Part shown: one piece after another, positions 24,476 through 32,919 of the stretch
Layout of the letters: each line of letters starts with the position of its first letter
Position numbering within the stretch: the first letter of the stretch is position 1
Notes under the pieces: model-generated
The model's database searches: none
Seen by the model: the letters and a program-made list of their open reading frames with translations, nothing else
What the model was told of the DNA's origin: nothing
Made by a program: the position numbers and the translations under genes
Origin: an uncultured Acidocella sp.
GTDB taxonomy: Bacteria; Pseudomonadota; Alphaproteobacteria; Acetobacterales; Acetobacteraceae
DNA: 64,000 bases
Direction: 5' to 3'
NCBI RefSeq assembly: GCF_946222605.1
Contig: NZ_CAMIIE010000001.1
Span: 62,001-126,000 of the forward strand

Positions 24476-25546
24476 TCAGGCGGGCCGGCGGCGGCGCTGC
24501 AAAGGTTGGTCGATGCAAAAGGCGGCGGCGGCGCTGAGCGCGTAAATGGCCAGCATTGCCCCGAGCAGCAGCCCATATTGCCCGCCTGGCCCGAGATGCA
24601 GGCGCGAGGGCGGGGCGAAGGCGGTGAAGAGCGCCAGAAAACTGCCATGCAGGATATAAAGCGGGTAGGAGATGGCCCCCAGCCGCGTCGCCGCCGCCCT
24701 CGGCCGGATCGCTCCGGCGCTTTCCAGCGCCGCCAGCCCCAGCACCACGGCGCCGAAGCCCAGCGCCAGTACCGGGGCGAGGGCCGGGGTGTAATAGGCG
24801 TTGCCCCAATGCAGGAATGGCAGGCAGAGCAGCAGCGCGGCCGCACCGGCCGCGAGCACGCCCCAGGCCAGGCGCGGGCCGGGGGGGCGGGTTTGGTAGA
24901 GCCAGCCCGCCAGCATGCCGCCGAAGAATTGCAGATGAAAGCAGGTGAAGTTGGTTCCGAACAGGAACAGCACGGCATGCGCGCGCAGCGCCCCCGGCAC
25001 GAGGCCCGCCTGCAGATGCGGCCAATAGGTGAGGCCCACCGTGCCAACCACCCAGAGGACCAGCACGGCGCGGCCGATTCGCGGCAGCAGGCAGAGCCCG
25101 AAAAGCAGATAAAACGCGATTTCCAGCCGCAGCGACCAGGCGGGGGGTACGATATCCGGGGTGAAATACGGGGCGAGCGTGGCCAGCCCGAGCATCCGCC
25201 CGGCTTCCGGCACCGCCGGCAGGGCGCAGAGCGCCAGGAGCAAAGAGAGCCAGTACATCGGGTAGATGCGCCGCGCCCGGCGCCACCAGAAGCGCGCGCT
25301 GGCCCCGGCCTGTCCAAACTCCTGGCCATGCGCGCAGATCATCACAAAGCCGCTCAACGTGAAAAAGAACTGCACCGCGAAGGCCGCGGGCGGCACGAAA
25401 CCGCCCAGCAACGCCGCCCGCCCTGGCAGCGCATAGCCTCCGGCGAACCCGATGAGGTGCATGGCCATCACCAAGCTGGCGGCGATGAAGCGGCCGATTT
25501 CCAGCGTGCGCAGCTTCGCCGGAACAAGGCGGTGGGGAGCGTTCAT
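24476..25546 (-). CDS. Membrane O-acyltransferase (acyltransferase 3 family)
   Basis: 356 aa, about ten hydrophobic helices. The acyltransferase-3 signatures are LEIGRFIAASLVMAMHL with the catalytic-type His, FFFTLSGFVM, RRARRIYPMYWLSLL (Arg-rich loop) and ISYPLYILHGSFLA near the C-terminus. Such enzymes transfer acetyl or other acyl groups to cell-surface polysaccharide, peptidoglycan or lipids. It is divergent from the radical-SAM gene (94 bp apart) and is a paralogue of the gene at 27246. ATG 25546 chosen; the upstream extension is not family-like. Confidence 0.85.
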   Translation of the reverse strand: MNAPHRLVPAKLRTLEIGRFIAASLVMAMHLIGFAGGYALPGRAALLGGFVPPAAFAVQFFFTLSGFVMICAHGQEFGQAGASARFWWRRARRIYPMYWLSLLLALCALPAVPEAGRMLGLATLAPYFTPDIVPPAWSLRLEIAFYLLFGLCLLPRIGRAVLVLWVVGTVGLTYWPHLQAGLVPGALRAHAVLFLFGTNFTCFHLQFFGGMLAGWLYQTRPPGPRLAWGVLAAGAAALLLCLPFLHWGNAYYTPALAPVLALGFGAVVLGLAALESAGAIRPRAAATRLGAISYPLYILHGSFLALFTAFAPPSRLHLGPGGQYGLLLGAMLAIYALSAAAAFCIDQPLQRRRRPA

Positions 25547-25640
25547 CCTGCCCAGGGTTTTCGGCAAAGGCCGGCGGAGCGTCAAGCAGGGCGGGCTGGC
25601 GCGATTGTACGCGCTGGCCGGTTTGCCGTACTGTCCCCGC

Positions 25641-27242
25641 ATGAATGCGATGAGCCCGCTTTATCAAGGTTATGTCGATGAACGCAGCATCGCGCATGTG
25701 AAAGGCTGGCTGCGCGATGTGAACGATGCCACGGCGCGTCTCGCCTATGAGGTGGTGCTGCCGGGCGATGCCGGCGAGCGCGTGCTGGCTTCCGGCCGCG
25801 CCGATGGGTTCAGCGAAATTCTGGTGCAGGTCGGCGTCGGCGATGGCGGCTATGCCTTCGAGGCGCATTTCAACCCGCCGCTGAGCGAGGCTGAGCGCGA
25901 TCTGGTTTACGTGCGTCCGCAAGGAGCGGCGCATCGGCTGGAACTGGCGCCGAATCTGCGGACCGATCCGCCGGGGCAGGGGCCGTATCAGGGCTTTGTC
26001 GATGCGTGCAGCACGCGGCATGTCGCCGGTTGGGTGCGGGATCTGGCGGATGCGACGCGACGGGTGGTGATCGACTTGCTGCTACCTGGGGCGGAGGGTG
26101 AGGTGCTGCTGCAACGCCATGTCGCCGCGCAGACCAACGACATGCTGCGCAAGGCCGGGCTGGGCGATGGGCAGAATGCCTTCTTCGTGCTGTTCGGCCG
26201 CGAATTGAGCGAGGCGGAGCGCGCGGCGCTGATCGTGCGGGTGCATGGTTCGGCGCATGTGGTGGAGCGTTCGCCCCGGCTGAACCAGGAATTTCACCCG
26301 CTGCAATGCGTGCGGCTGGATATCGTCAATAATTGCAATCTGCGCTGCCCGTTCTGCGTTTACGATTATTCAGAGACTTTCCGCACCAATATGATGGAGG
26401 AGGCGACCTTCCAGGCGGCTTTGCGGCTGATCCCTTACGTGCCGGACGGGAATTTCTGGCTCTCCTGCCTGCATGAGGCGACGCTGCATCCGAGGCTGAT
26501 GGAATTCATCGCCTTGGTGCCGCGTGAGTATCGGCGCAAGCTGTTCTTCACCACCAATCTGGCCAAGCGGCAGACGCGGGATTTCTTCGAGGCGCTGGCC
26601 GGCGCCGGGCTCGATCATATCAATATCTCGCTGGAGAGCTTTGATAAGGATGTCTATGAGCGCATGCGCAAGGGCGCGCGCCAGGGGATTTTCCTGGAGA
26701 ATCTGGCGCTGCTGCTGGAGGTGTTCGCTGGCACGCCGGGGGCGCCGCGCATTCGCTATAATCTGATGGCCTATCGCGCCAATCTGCGGGAGCTGCCGGG
26801 GCTGGCGCGCATTCTGCTGGAGGAGAAGCAGGCCTGGCAGGTGGAGATCCGCTACACGTTCGACGGGCCGCAGATCCCGCAGGATTTCCGCCAGGCGGAG
26901 TTTCTCTCCACCGATGAATGGCGCTGGCTGGCGCAGGAATTGAGCGTGTTCCCGGCGGAGCGGGTGCTGCTGTTCCAGCCGCCGGGCGGGCGCGGCTATG
27001 ACCGCGACGCCCCGCCGCCGCCACCCGCCCCTTCAACCCAGCCGCCGGAGCGCCGCGGCTGGGTGCAGGTGAAGGCCCCGGTCTCGCGGCCGCTGAATGT
27101 GCGGATTTTGTGGGATGGCACGCTGAGCGTGTCCTCCGATCTGCTCGGCGATGAGGATGATCATCCGGAGCGGGCGATCCATCTGCTCTCCAACATCAAC
27201 GCGCTGGAAGATCCGCTGGCGGCCTGTCTGGCGCTGGAATAG
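25641..27242 (+). CDS. Radical SAM protein with duplicated N-terminal GYVD domain
   Basis: 533 aa. Residues ~8-103 and ~116-214 are two copies of the same ~95-aa domain: each opens YQG(Y/F)VD, has GW at 22-23 and 130-131, a VLPG/LLPG turn, a G(D)G segment and LSEAER. Similar modules precede glycosyltransferases and related surface enzymes in Acetobacteraceae as I recall; they have no assigned function. A radical SAM domain follows with NNCNLRCPFC (Cys232, Cys236, Cys239), LSCLHEATLHP, and ISLESFDKDVYERMRKGA. The C-terminal ~100 residues (proline run near 455-465, then WDGTLSVSSDLLGDE) resemble the tail of SPASM-type proteins but lack its cysteines. Reaction unknown. ATG 25641; 25650 is possible. 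Confidence 0.8.
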   Translation: MNAMSPLYQGYVDERSIAHVKGWLRDVNDATARLAYEVVLPGDAGERVLASGRADGFSEILVQVGVGDGGYAFEAHFNPPLSEAERDLVYVRPQGAAHRLELAPNLRTDPPGQGPYQGFVDACSTRHVAGWVRDLADATRRVVIDLLLPGAEGEVLLQRHVAAQTNDMLRKAGLGDGQNAFFVLFGRELSEAERAALIVRVHGSAHVVERSPRLNQEFHPLQCVRLDIVNNCNLRCPFCVYDYSETFRTNMMEEATFQAALRLIPYVPDGNFWLSCLHEATLHPRLMEFIALVPREYRRKLFFTTNLAKRQTRDFFEALAGAGLDHINISLESFDKDVYERMRKGARQGIFLENLALLLEVFAGTPGAPRIRYNLMAYRANLRELPGLARILLEEKQAWQVEIRYTFDGPQIPQDFRQAEFLSTDEWRWLAQELSVFPAERVLLFQPPGGRGYDRDAPPPPPAPSTQPPERRGWVQVKAPVSRPLNVRILWDGTLSVSSDLLGDEDDHPERAIHLLSNINALEDPLAACLALE

Positions 27243-27245
27243 GGG

Positions 27246-28298
27246 TCAGACCACCCGGCGGGCGAGGCGCTGCAAGGGCTTGTCGATCAGAAAGGCGAGC
27301 AGGGCGGCGGCGGCGAGCGAGAGTGCCATTTCCAAAACGAACAGCTCCGGCACCGGCAGGAGATGCGCCAGCCCGGACTGCTTTAGCCCTCTGATCAGAA
27401 GGCCCCCGCAATCGGCGTGAATCAGATAGAACGGGTAGGACATCGTGCCCAGAATCGCGGTCCAGCCCGGTGGGGTTAGGCGGCCGCTTTGCTCCAGCCC
27501 GGTCAGCGCCAGGATCAGCCCCGCGAAGGCAATGCCGGTGAAGAACTCCAGCGTGGGGTTGGGATAGTCGAACCCCCAGCGCTGGCGGGGGAGCAGGACC
27601 AGCACCGTCCCCGCCGCCCCGCCGAGCAGCGCCCACAAGCCCCAGCCTGGCAAAGGGCGGCGGGCCAGCAGCGTGGCGGCCTCCACCCCGCAGAGAAACA
27701 GCAGGTTATGGATGCCGAAAAAATACCAGGCGAGGCCGGCGGGCAGCGCGTGGAAATATTGTCCCACCACGACGTGGAACAGCTGCGGGAACCAACAGAC
27801 CAGCAGCAGCGCCAGCCAGACTCCCAGCACCCAGCGACCAAGGCGCGGCAGCAAGGTGAGGGCGAAGACGATATAGAAGGCCAGCTCGAAGCGCAGCGTC
27901 CAGGCCGGGGGATTGGCTTCCGGCATATAGAAGGAGGCGGTTGGCGTCAGGCTGATGATCTGCGCCAGATAGGCCAAGCTGCTGCTGTGCCAGAGAAACC
28001 AGAGCGGGAAGAGCAGCGAAATCCAATAAAGCGGATAGATGCGCCAGACCCGCCGCCAGAGATAGCGCCCCAGCGCTGCTGGCTGGCCGAGATCGCGCCC
28101 ATGGGCGTTCTGGATGACGAAGCCGGAGAGCACGAAGAAGAACAGCACCGCGGCGATCGGCGGCAGGGAAAAACCGAAGGGCATGCGCCCGGCGCCGTTG
28201 GCGGTGGCCATCCCGGCCAAATGGTCGGTGGCGACGCAGAAGGCGGCGATGAACCGGGCGATTTCCAGGGTGAGAAAACGGTTCGCGGCGCGCTGCAT
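27246..28298 (-). CDS. Membrane O-acyltransferase (acyltransferase 3 family), paralogue
   Basis: 350 aa with about ten hydrophobic helices. It is clearly related to the gene at 24476: LEIARFIAAFCVATDHLAGM, FFFVLSGFVIQNAHGRDLGQ, RRVWRIYPLYWISLLF and PPAWTLRFELAFYIVFALTL align directly with that protein. Predicted to acylate an extracytoplasmic glycan or lipid carrier. It is convergent with the radical-SAM gene, whose stop is only 3 bp away, and lies just downstream of the methyltransferase gene on the same strand. ATG 28298 chosen; the longer frame adds a low-complexity basic stretch. Confidence 0.85.
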   Translation of the reverse strand: MQRAANRFLTLEIARFIAAFCVATDHLAGMATANGAGRMPFGFSLPPIAAVLFFFVLSGFVIQNAHGRDLGQPAALGRYLWRRVWRIYPLYWISLLFPLWFLWHSSSLAYLAQIISLTPTASFYMPEANPPAWTLRFELAFYIVFALTLLPRLGRWVLGVWLALLLVCWFPQLFHVVVGQYFHALPAGLAWYFFGIHNLLFLCGVEAATLLARRPLPGWGLWALLGGAAGTVLVLLPRQRWGFDYPNPTLEFFTGIAFAGLILALTGLEQSGRLTPPGWTAILGTMSYPFYLIHADCGGLLIRGLKQSGLAHLLPVPELFVLEMALSLAAAALLAFLIDKPLQRLARRVV

Positions 28299-28320
28299 GG
28301 GTTTGGCGTTAGGCGGGGCG

Positions 28321-29052
28321 TTACGGCGCGTCAAGCGCGGCGCCGTCGCGCAGCACGGCTTGCGCGGCGGCCGTGATGCCGGCGGTGTCATGCAATGCCA
28401 GGCCGGGCAGGATCACATCCGGGCCGCGGCTGGCCTTGCGGGCGCGCAGCAGGATCAGTTTCGCGGCCTCCCCGGCGCGCGGCCAGAGCGGCAGCAAGGT
28501 GATGGCGCCACAGGATGGGCGCAGTAGGCTGGCGGCCTGGGCAAAGCTGGCGGCGGGCAAGGCCAGGGTGAGGCTACCCTGGTCGCGCAGCAGCCGCAGC
28601 GCCTCGCCGATCCAGCCGGCGAGCAACCCTTCGCTGGCGTGGTGGGCGAGGGCGCGGGCGGAATCGGGGGAGTGGGTGCCATCCGGCGCGAACCAGGGCG
28701 GATTCGCCATCACATGCTGGAAGCTCTGGGCTGCGAAGGGCAGGCGGGTCGCATCCGCCTGCACGGCGGCGAGATCGTGAAAGCCATTTTCGGTGAAATT
28801 CGCCTGAGCCAGGGCGGCGAGGGCGGGGTGACGCTCGATGCCGATGCCGCTGATCCCGCCCAGCCGGGCGCGCAGGCAGAGCAGCGCCGCCCCCGCGCCG
28901 CTGCCCAGCTCCAGCACGCGCGTACCGGGGCGGGCGGGGCAGAAGGCGGCCATCAGCACCGGCTCGAAGCCGCTGCGATGCCCCGCGCGCAACTGCCGGT
29001 AGGCCAGCCGTCCGCCCAGCAGCGTGCCCGCACTCGTCTCATCCTCGACCAC
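28321..29052 (-). CDS. TrmN6-like N6-adenine methyltransferase
   Basis: 243 aa, class I SAM methyltransferase with ELGSGAGAALLCL (SAM motif I) and VMANPPWF, the (N/D)PPY/W motif of N6-adenine methyltransferases. Overall closest to TrmN6, which makes m6A37 in tRNA-Val1, but the substrate is not proven by sequence. Starts with GTG at 29052; an in-frame alternative is not better. It may be co-transcribed with the acyltransferase 22 bp downstream and is divergent from ispB. Confidence 0.8.
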   Translation of the reverse strand: MVEDETSAGTLLGGRLAYRQLRAGHRSGFEPVLMAAFCPARPGTRVLELGSGAGAALLCLRARLGGISGIGIERHPALAALAQANFTENGFHDLAAVQADATRLPFAAQSFQHVMANPPWFAPDGTHSPDSARALAHHASEGLLAGWIGEALRLLRDQGSLTLALPAASFAQAASLLRPSCGAITLLPLWPRAGEAAKLILLRARKASRGPDVILPGLALHDTAGITAAAQAVLRDGAALDAP

Positions 29053-29125
29053 CCGCTTGACCCTTCCGACAACCCGCCTGATATGGTGCTAACGCAATTT
29101 GCTTGGATAGGTTAGGGCGCTGATT

Positions 29126-30139
29126 TTGGACAATGCGACCCCTTTGACGACAGAGCCGACCACTGACGCGCTGGCCCGCCTGACGGCGCTGCTGGAGGCG
29201 GAGCTGCAGGCGACGAACGAGGCCATCGTGGCGCGGATGGACAGCCCGGTGGCGTTGATCCCGCAGCTGGCGGCGCATATCGTCGCGGCGGGGGGCAAGC
29301 GCATGCGCCCGCTGCTCACCCTCGCGGCGGCCAAGCTCTGTGGCTATACGGGCGGGCGGCAGGTCAACCTCGCCGCCTGTGTGGAGTTCATCCATACCGC
29401 GACATTGCTGCATGACGATGTGGTGGATGAATCCTTGCTGCGCCGGGGCTTTGCCTCGGCCAATGCGGTATTCGGCAACAAGGCCTCGGTGCTGGTCGGG
29501 GATTTCCTGTTCTCCCGCGCTTTTGAGCTGATGGTCGAGGATGGTTCGCTGGAGGTGCTGCGCATCCTCTCCTCCGCCTCCGCCACCATCGCCGAGGGCG
29601 AGGTGCTGCAGCTGACCACCCAGAACGATATTTCCACCACGCCGGAGACCTATTTCGAGGTCATTCGCGGCAAGACCGCGGCTTTGTTCGCGGCGGCCTC
29701 GGAAGTGGGCGGGGTGATCGCCGGGGCGAGCGCGCAGGATTGCGCGGCCTTGCGCGATTTCGGCATGGATCTCGGCATGGCCTTCCAGCTTGTGGACGAC
29801 GCGTTGGATTACGCCGCCAACCAGGCGCAGCTGGGCAAGACCGTCGGCGATGATTTCCGCGAAGGCAAGCTGACCTACCCGGTGATCCTGGCGCTGCAGG
29901 ACGCCGATGAGCAAGAGCGCGGCTTCTGGCAGCGCACGCTGGAAGCCAGCGAGCAGACTGAGGAAGATCTGGCCACCGCGCTGGCGTTGATTGAGAAACA
30001 TGATTGCACGGCGCGCACCATCGCCCGCGCGGATGCGTTCATCGACAGCGCCGTGCATCGCCTCGCGGTCTTCCCGGAGAGCGAAATCCGCACCGCCCTG
30101 GCCGGGGTCGCGCGCTACACCACCGCCCGCAGCCACTGA
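29126..30139 (+). CDS. ispB: Polyprenyl diphosphate synthase (octa-/decaprenyl type)
   Basis: Builds the long isoprenoid chain of ubiquinone from IPP. 337 aa. The first aspartate-rich motif is LLHDDVVDES and the second LVDDALDY, with GGKRMRPLL and GKTAALFAAASEVGG between. The small residue pattern before the first motif (FIHTATLLHDD) fits long-chain synthases, and chain length was not determined. The start is TTG at 29126 (TTGGACAATGCG), with AGGG upstream. Followed by a hairpin at 30148. Confidence 0.9.
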   Translation: MDNATPLTTEPTTDALARLTALLEAELQATNEAIVARMDSPVALIPQLAAHIVAAGGKRMRPLLTLAAAKLCGYTGGRQVNLAACVEFIHTATLLHDDVVDESLLRRGFASANAVFGNKASVLVGDFLFSRAFELMVEDGSLEVLRILSSASATIAEGEVLQLTTQNDISTTPETYFEVIRGKTAALFAAASEVGGVIAGASAQDCAALRDFGMDLGMAFQLVDDALDYAANQAQLGKTVGDDFREGKLTYPVILALQDADEQERGFWQRTLEASEQTEEDLATALALIEKHDCTARTIARADAFIDSAVHRLAVFPESEIRTALAGVARYTTARSH

Positions 30140-30147
30140 TTTTTGAT

Positions 30148-30170
30148 CCCCCGCATTGCCATGCGGGGGG
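30148..30170 (+). terminator. Hairpin after the polyprenyl synthase gene
   Basis: CCCCCGCAT (30148-30156), loop TGCC, ATGCGGGGG (30161-30169). A strong 9-bp stem, but the following T tract is short, so it may be a weak terminator. Confidence 0.55.
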
Positions 30171-30181
30171 TTCTGGCGCAT

Positions 30182-30213
30182 AAACATATCTGGTTATATG
30201 TCTAGTTATGTTT
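30182..30213 (+). promoter_or_regulatory. Putative MarR operator
   Basis: Two nested dyads lie just before the MarR-GNAT gene: CATAT (30185-30189)-6 bp-ATATG (30196-30200), and AAACATA (30182-30188) with TATGTTT (30207-30213). The first has the size of a typical MarR site, so autoregulation is a reasonable inference. Confidence 0.45.
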
Positions 30214-30224
30214 GTGAGGCGGGA

Positions 30225-31199
30225 ATGACCGGCGATATTCTGAAAGAGCGCCCGGCTTTGTTTCTAGGCAGCCGGTTGAAGCGGTTGGCGGAGCGGATGC
30301 AGGGCGATGTGGCGGCGTTGGGCGGCGCGGTGGGGCTGGATATCCAGCCTGCGCAATATTCGCTGCTGGCGACGCTGGATGCGTATGGGCCGCAGACCAT
30401 TGGGGAGTTGTCCCAGGCGATGGGGCTGAGCCAGCCGGCGATCACCCGCAACGCGGCGAAGCTGGCGGAGATGGGGCTGGTGGCGATCGACCGGCTGCAT
30501 AAGGACCAGCGGCACAAGACTGTCTCTCTCACCCCCCAGGGCGAGGCGGATATGGCCTGCTCGAAGGCTCTGGTCTGGCCGCAGGTGGAGGCGGCGGTGA
30601 GGGATCTGCTGGCCGGGGTGGAGGCGCAGTTTCTGGCGCAGATCGACGCGATCGAGACGGCTTTGGCGCAAAAGCCGCTGCACCAGCGTTTTGCCCCGGC
30701 CGGGCTGCGGCTGCTGCCCTTCAGCGATGAGCGGGCGGCGTTATTCGGCCAGATCAACCGGGAATGGATCGAGACGATGTACCGGCTGGAGCCAGCGGAT
30801 CTCGATGTGCTGGAGAATCCACGGGAGCGGATCATCGAAAAGGGCGGGGAGATCTGGTTTGTCGAGGCGGACGGGCTGGGGGTGGTCAGCACTTGCGCGT
30901 TGCTGAAGACCGGCGAGGGCCAGTATGAGCTGGGCAAGATGGGGGTGCTGGAGGCGGCAAGGGGGCGCAAGGCCGGTGAGTTTCTGCTGCGCGAGATGAT
31001 CGCCAGGGTGCGGGCGCTGGGGGCCGGGCGACTCTATCTGCTCTCGAACAGCAAATCCGCCGCCGCCGTGCATTTATACGAGAAGCTGGGCTTTCGGCAT
31101 GATGAGGGCATCATGCGGGAATTCGGGGCGCGCTATGAGCGCTGCAACGTCGCCATGCTGTTCCCCTTGAGCCCGAACGGTGCCAAGGCAGCCGCCTGA
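30225..31199 (+). CDS. MarR-type regulator fused to GNAT acetyltransferase
   Basis: 324 aa from ATG 30225; ATG 30198 is possible but would lie inside the operator-like dyad. Residues ~1-145 form a MarR winged helix (QPAQYSLLATLDAYGPQTIG, LSQPAITRNAAKLAEMGLV, DQRHKTVSLTPQGEA). Residues ~160-315 form a GNAT domain, with ELGKMGVLEAARGRKAGEFL as the acetyl-CoA loop and LYEKLGFRHDE. Such fusions are known but their substrates are mostly unknown; a small molecule that also controls DNA binding is plausible. The stop codon TGA abuts a 142-bp MITE-like element. Confidence 0.85.
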   Translation: MTGDILKERPALFLGSRLKRLAERMQGDVAALGGAVGLDIQPAQYSLLATLDAYGPQTIGELSQAMGLSQPAITRNAAKLAEMGLVAIDRLHKDQRHKTVSLTPQGEADMACSKALVWPQVEAAVRDLLAGVEAQFLAQIDAIETALAQKPLHQRFAPAGLRLLPFSDERAALFGQINREWIETMYRLEPADLDVLENPRERIIEKGGEIWFVEADGLGVVSTCALLKTGEGQYELGKMGVLEAARGRKAGEFLLREMIARVRALGAGRLYLLSNSKSAAAVHLYEKLGFRHDEGIMREFGARYERCNVAMLFPLSPNGAKAAA

Positions 31200-31341
31200 G
31201 AGACTGTTTGAAAAGCCACTCTGGCGGCCGCCAAGCGGCGATTTGCTGCGCGCCGGTGCTCACGTACCTCAAGTACGCTGCGCTCCGGTGCTCCCAAATC
31301 ACCACTTGACGACTCACCATAGCGACTTTTGAAACAGTCTC
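31200..31341. mobile_element. 142-bp MITE-like element
   Basis: The ends GAGACTGTTTGAAAAGCC... and the complement of ...GACTTTTGAAACAGTCTC are inverted repeats (about 15 of the first 18 positions match). The inside is also partly palindromic, with CCGGTGCTC occurring twice around TACCTCAAGTACG. The flanks are TGA (31197-31199) and TAA (31342-31344), close to the TNA target of the IS1031 group of IS5-family elements. No transposase is present, so it would be non-autonomous. The family assignment is inference. Confidence 0.7.
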
Positions 31342-31365
31342 TAAGGTCGCGAAAATTTTGGGGAT

Positions 31366-31389
31366 GGGGGCTTTTTTCAAACAGCCCCC
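31366..31389 (-). terminator. Hairpin after yajC
   Basis: GGGGGC (31366-31371) and GCCCCC (31384-31389) enclose a T/A-rich loop 11 bp beyond the yajC stop on the minus strand. The following T content is modest (AAAATTTT), so it is a weak candidate. Confidence 0.45.
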
Positions 31390-31400
31390 AAGTTTCTGCT

Positions 31401-31760
31401 TTACTTCTTCACCGAGTCATTGGCTGGCGCGGCCGGCGCCAGCACGGTGCTGATGGTCGAGCGTACGATGCTCACCGTCACGTTCGGGGCGATCTCGACC
31501 TCGATCTCGTTTGAGCCCTCGACGGTTTTCTTCACCAGCCCGACGATGCCGCCGGCGGTGACCACCTTGTCGCCGCGCTTGAGCCCGCCGAGCTTCGCCT
31601 TCAGCTCTTTCTGCTGCTTCTGCTGCGGGCGGATGAGCAGGAAATAGAAGACGATGACGATGAGGACGATCGGCGCGTACTGCATCAGCGCGGCGATTCC
31701 GGCGGGGCCGGAGGCGGCGGCGCCGGAAGCGGTTTGCGCGTAAGCGGCGGACATGAACAT
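31401..31760 (-). CDS. yajC: Preprotein translocase subunit YajC
   Basis: 119 aa. A single membrane helix, APIVLIVIVFYFLLIRPQQK, with the family RPQQKQQKE motif, followed by a soluble domain LGGLKRGDKVVTAGGIVGLV. It associates with SecDF at the inner membrane. The start is ATG 31760 with AGGAG ahead; a second ATG is two codons later. SecD/SecF are not in the window. It is divergent from the DUF815 gene, 74 bp away. Confidence 0.92.
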   Translation of the reverse strand: MFMSAAYAQTASGAAASGPAGIAALMQYAPIVLIVIVFYFLLIRPQQKQQKELKAKLGGLKRGDKVVTAGGIVGLVKKTVEGSNEIEVEIAPNVTVSIVRSTISTVLAPAAPANDSVKK

Positions 31761-31834
31761 GGGCACTCCTGGTTGCCGTGAGGTTGCGCGGACCATAGGG
31801 TGCGCGCCGTTGCAGTCAACAGGAGGAGACGAGA

Positions 31835-32689
31835 ATGGATGATGACCTGTTGCGCCGGATTGCCGAGGCGCTGGAGCGCCTGGCACCGCCGCCGCCGCGC
31901 ACCCCGGATTTGATGCAGGCGGACGCCTTCGTCTGGCATCCGCACTCTGGCGGGCTGAGCCCGGTGAAGCAGGTCTCGCGGGTGGCGATTTCCCTGCTGC
32001 AGGGGGTGGAGAGCCAGAAGGCGCTGATTCTGGAGAACACGCTGCGCTTCGCCAAGGGGCTACCGGCGAATAACGCCATGCTCTGGGGCGCGCGGGGGAT
32101 GGGCAAATCCTCGCTGGTGAAGGCGGCGCATGCAGAGGCCAACCGGCAGCTGAAGGATTCGCTGGCGCTGATCGAGATCCATCGCGAGGATATCGGCTCG
32201 CTGCCGGCGCTGCTGAATGTGCTGCGCGACGCCCGGCGCCGCAGCCTGATCCTGTGCGACGACCTCTCCTTCGAGAAGGGCGATGCCGATTATAAGGCGC
32301 TGAAATCTGTGCTGGATGGCGGCATCGAAGGGCGGCCGGAGAATGTGCTGTTCTACGCCACCTCCAACCGCCGGCATCTGATGCCGCGCGACATGATCGA
32401 GAATGAGCGCTCGACCGCGATCAATCCCGGCGAGGCGGTGGAGGAGGCGGTCTCCCTCTCCGACCGGTTCGGGCTGTGGATCGGCTTCCATAACGGCGAT
32501 CAGCAGCAATTCTTCGCGATGGTCGAGGGCTATGCGGCGGCCTACGGGTTGCCGATCGAGACGGCAGAGCTGCGCGCTGCGGCGGTGGAATGGAGCATGA
32601 CGCGGGGCAGCCGCTCCGGGCGGGTGGCCTGGCAGTTCATCCAGGATCTGGCCGGACGGCTGGGTGTGCGCTTGACCTTGGAGGCCTGA
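31835..32689 (+). CDS. DUF815 AAA-type ATPase
   Basis: 284 aa. Walker A GARGMGKSSLVKA, Walker B LILCDDLSFEKGD, sensor YATSNRRHLMPRD and a basic helical lid at the C-terminus (GRVAWQFIQDLAGRL). The DUF815 family is widespread in alphaproteobacteria, normally next to yajC as here; its molecular role is not established. The start ATG 31835 follows AGGAGGAGA. It ends 47 bp before tRNA-Ser. Confidence 0.85.
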   Translation: MDDDLLRRIAEALERLAPPPPRTPDLMQADAFVWHPHSGGLSPVKQVSRVAISLLQGVESQKALILENTLRFAKGLPANNAMLWGARGMGKSSLVKAAHAEANRQLKDSLALIEIHREDIGSLPALLNVLRDARRRSLILCDDLSFEKGDADYKALKSVLDGGIEGRPENVLFYATSNRRHLMPRDMIENERSTAINPGEAVEEAVSLSDRFGLWIGFHNGDQQQFFAMVEGYAAAYGLPIETAELRAAAVEWSMTRGSRSGRVAWQFIQDLAGRLGVRLTLEA

Positions 32690-32736
32690 CGCGGGAAAGG
32701 ATGGCCGCCGGGTGAATCTAGAGGCCCGGCGGCGCT

Positions 32737-32826
32737 GGAAGGGTGGCCGAGTGGTTTAAGGCAGCGGTCTTGAAAACCGCCGTGCGTGCAAGCGTACCGT
32801 GGGTTCGAATCCCACCTCTTCCGCCA
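32737..32826 (+). tRNA. tRNA-Ser (TGA)
   Basis: GGAAGGG acceptor pairs with CTCTTCC before the discriminator G and encoded CCA. The anticodon loop CTTGAAAA gives TGA. A long variable arm (GTGCGTGCAAGCGTAC) and GGTTCGAATCC T-arm identify a class II tRNA-Ser. 90 nt. Confidence 0.97.
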
Positions 32827-32919
32827 TTTTACGGCCTCTTAATCCCGTTCCTGTGCTGAGCCATGCGGAAGCGTGAACGCCAGGCGGGGCGATCCGCCCC
32901 ACTCTGGACGCCCATTGCG

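Noticed and set aside
24417..26021. 534-codon antisense/overlapping frame across the acyltransferase and radical-SAM genes
   Set aside because: It overlaps two well-supported genes on both strands and lacks family motifs.
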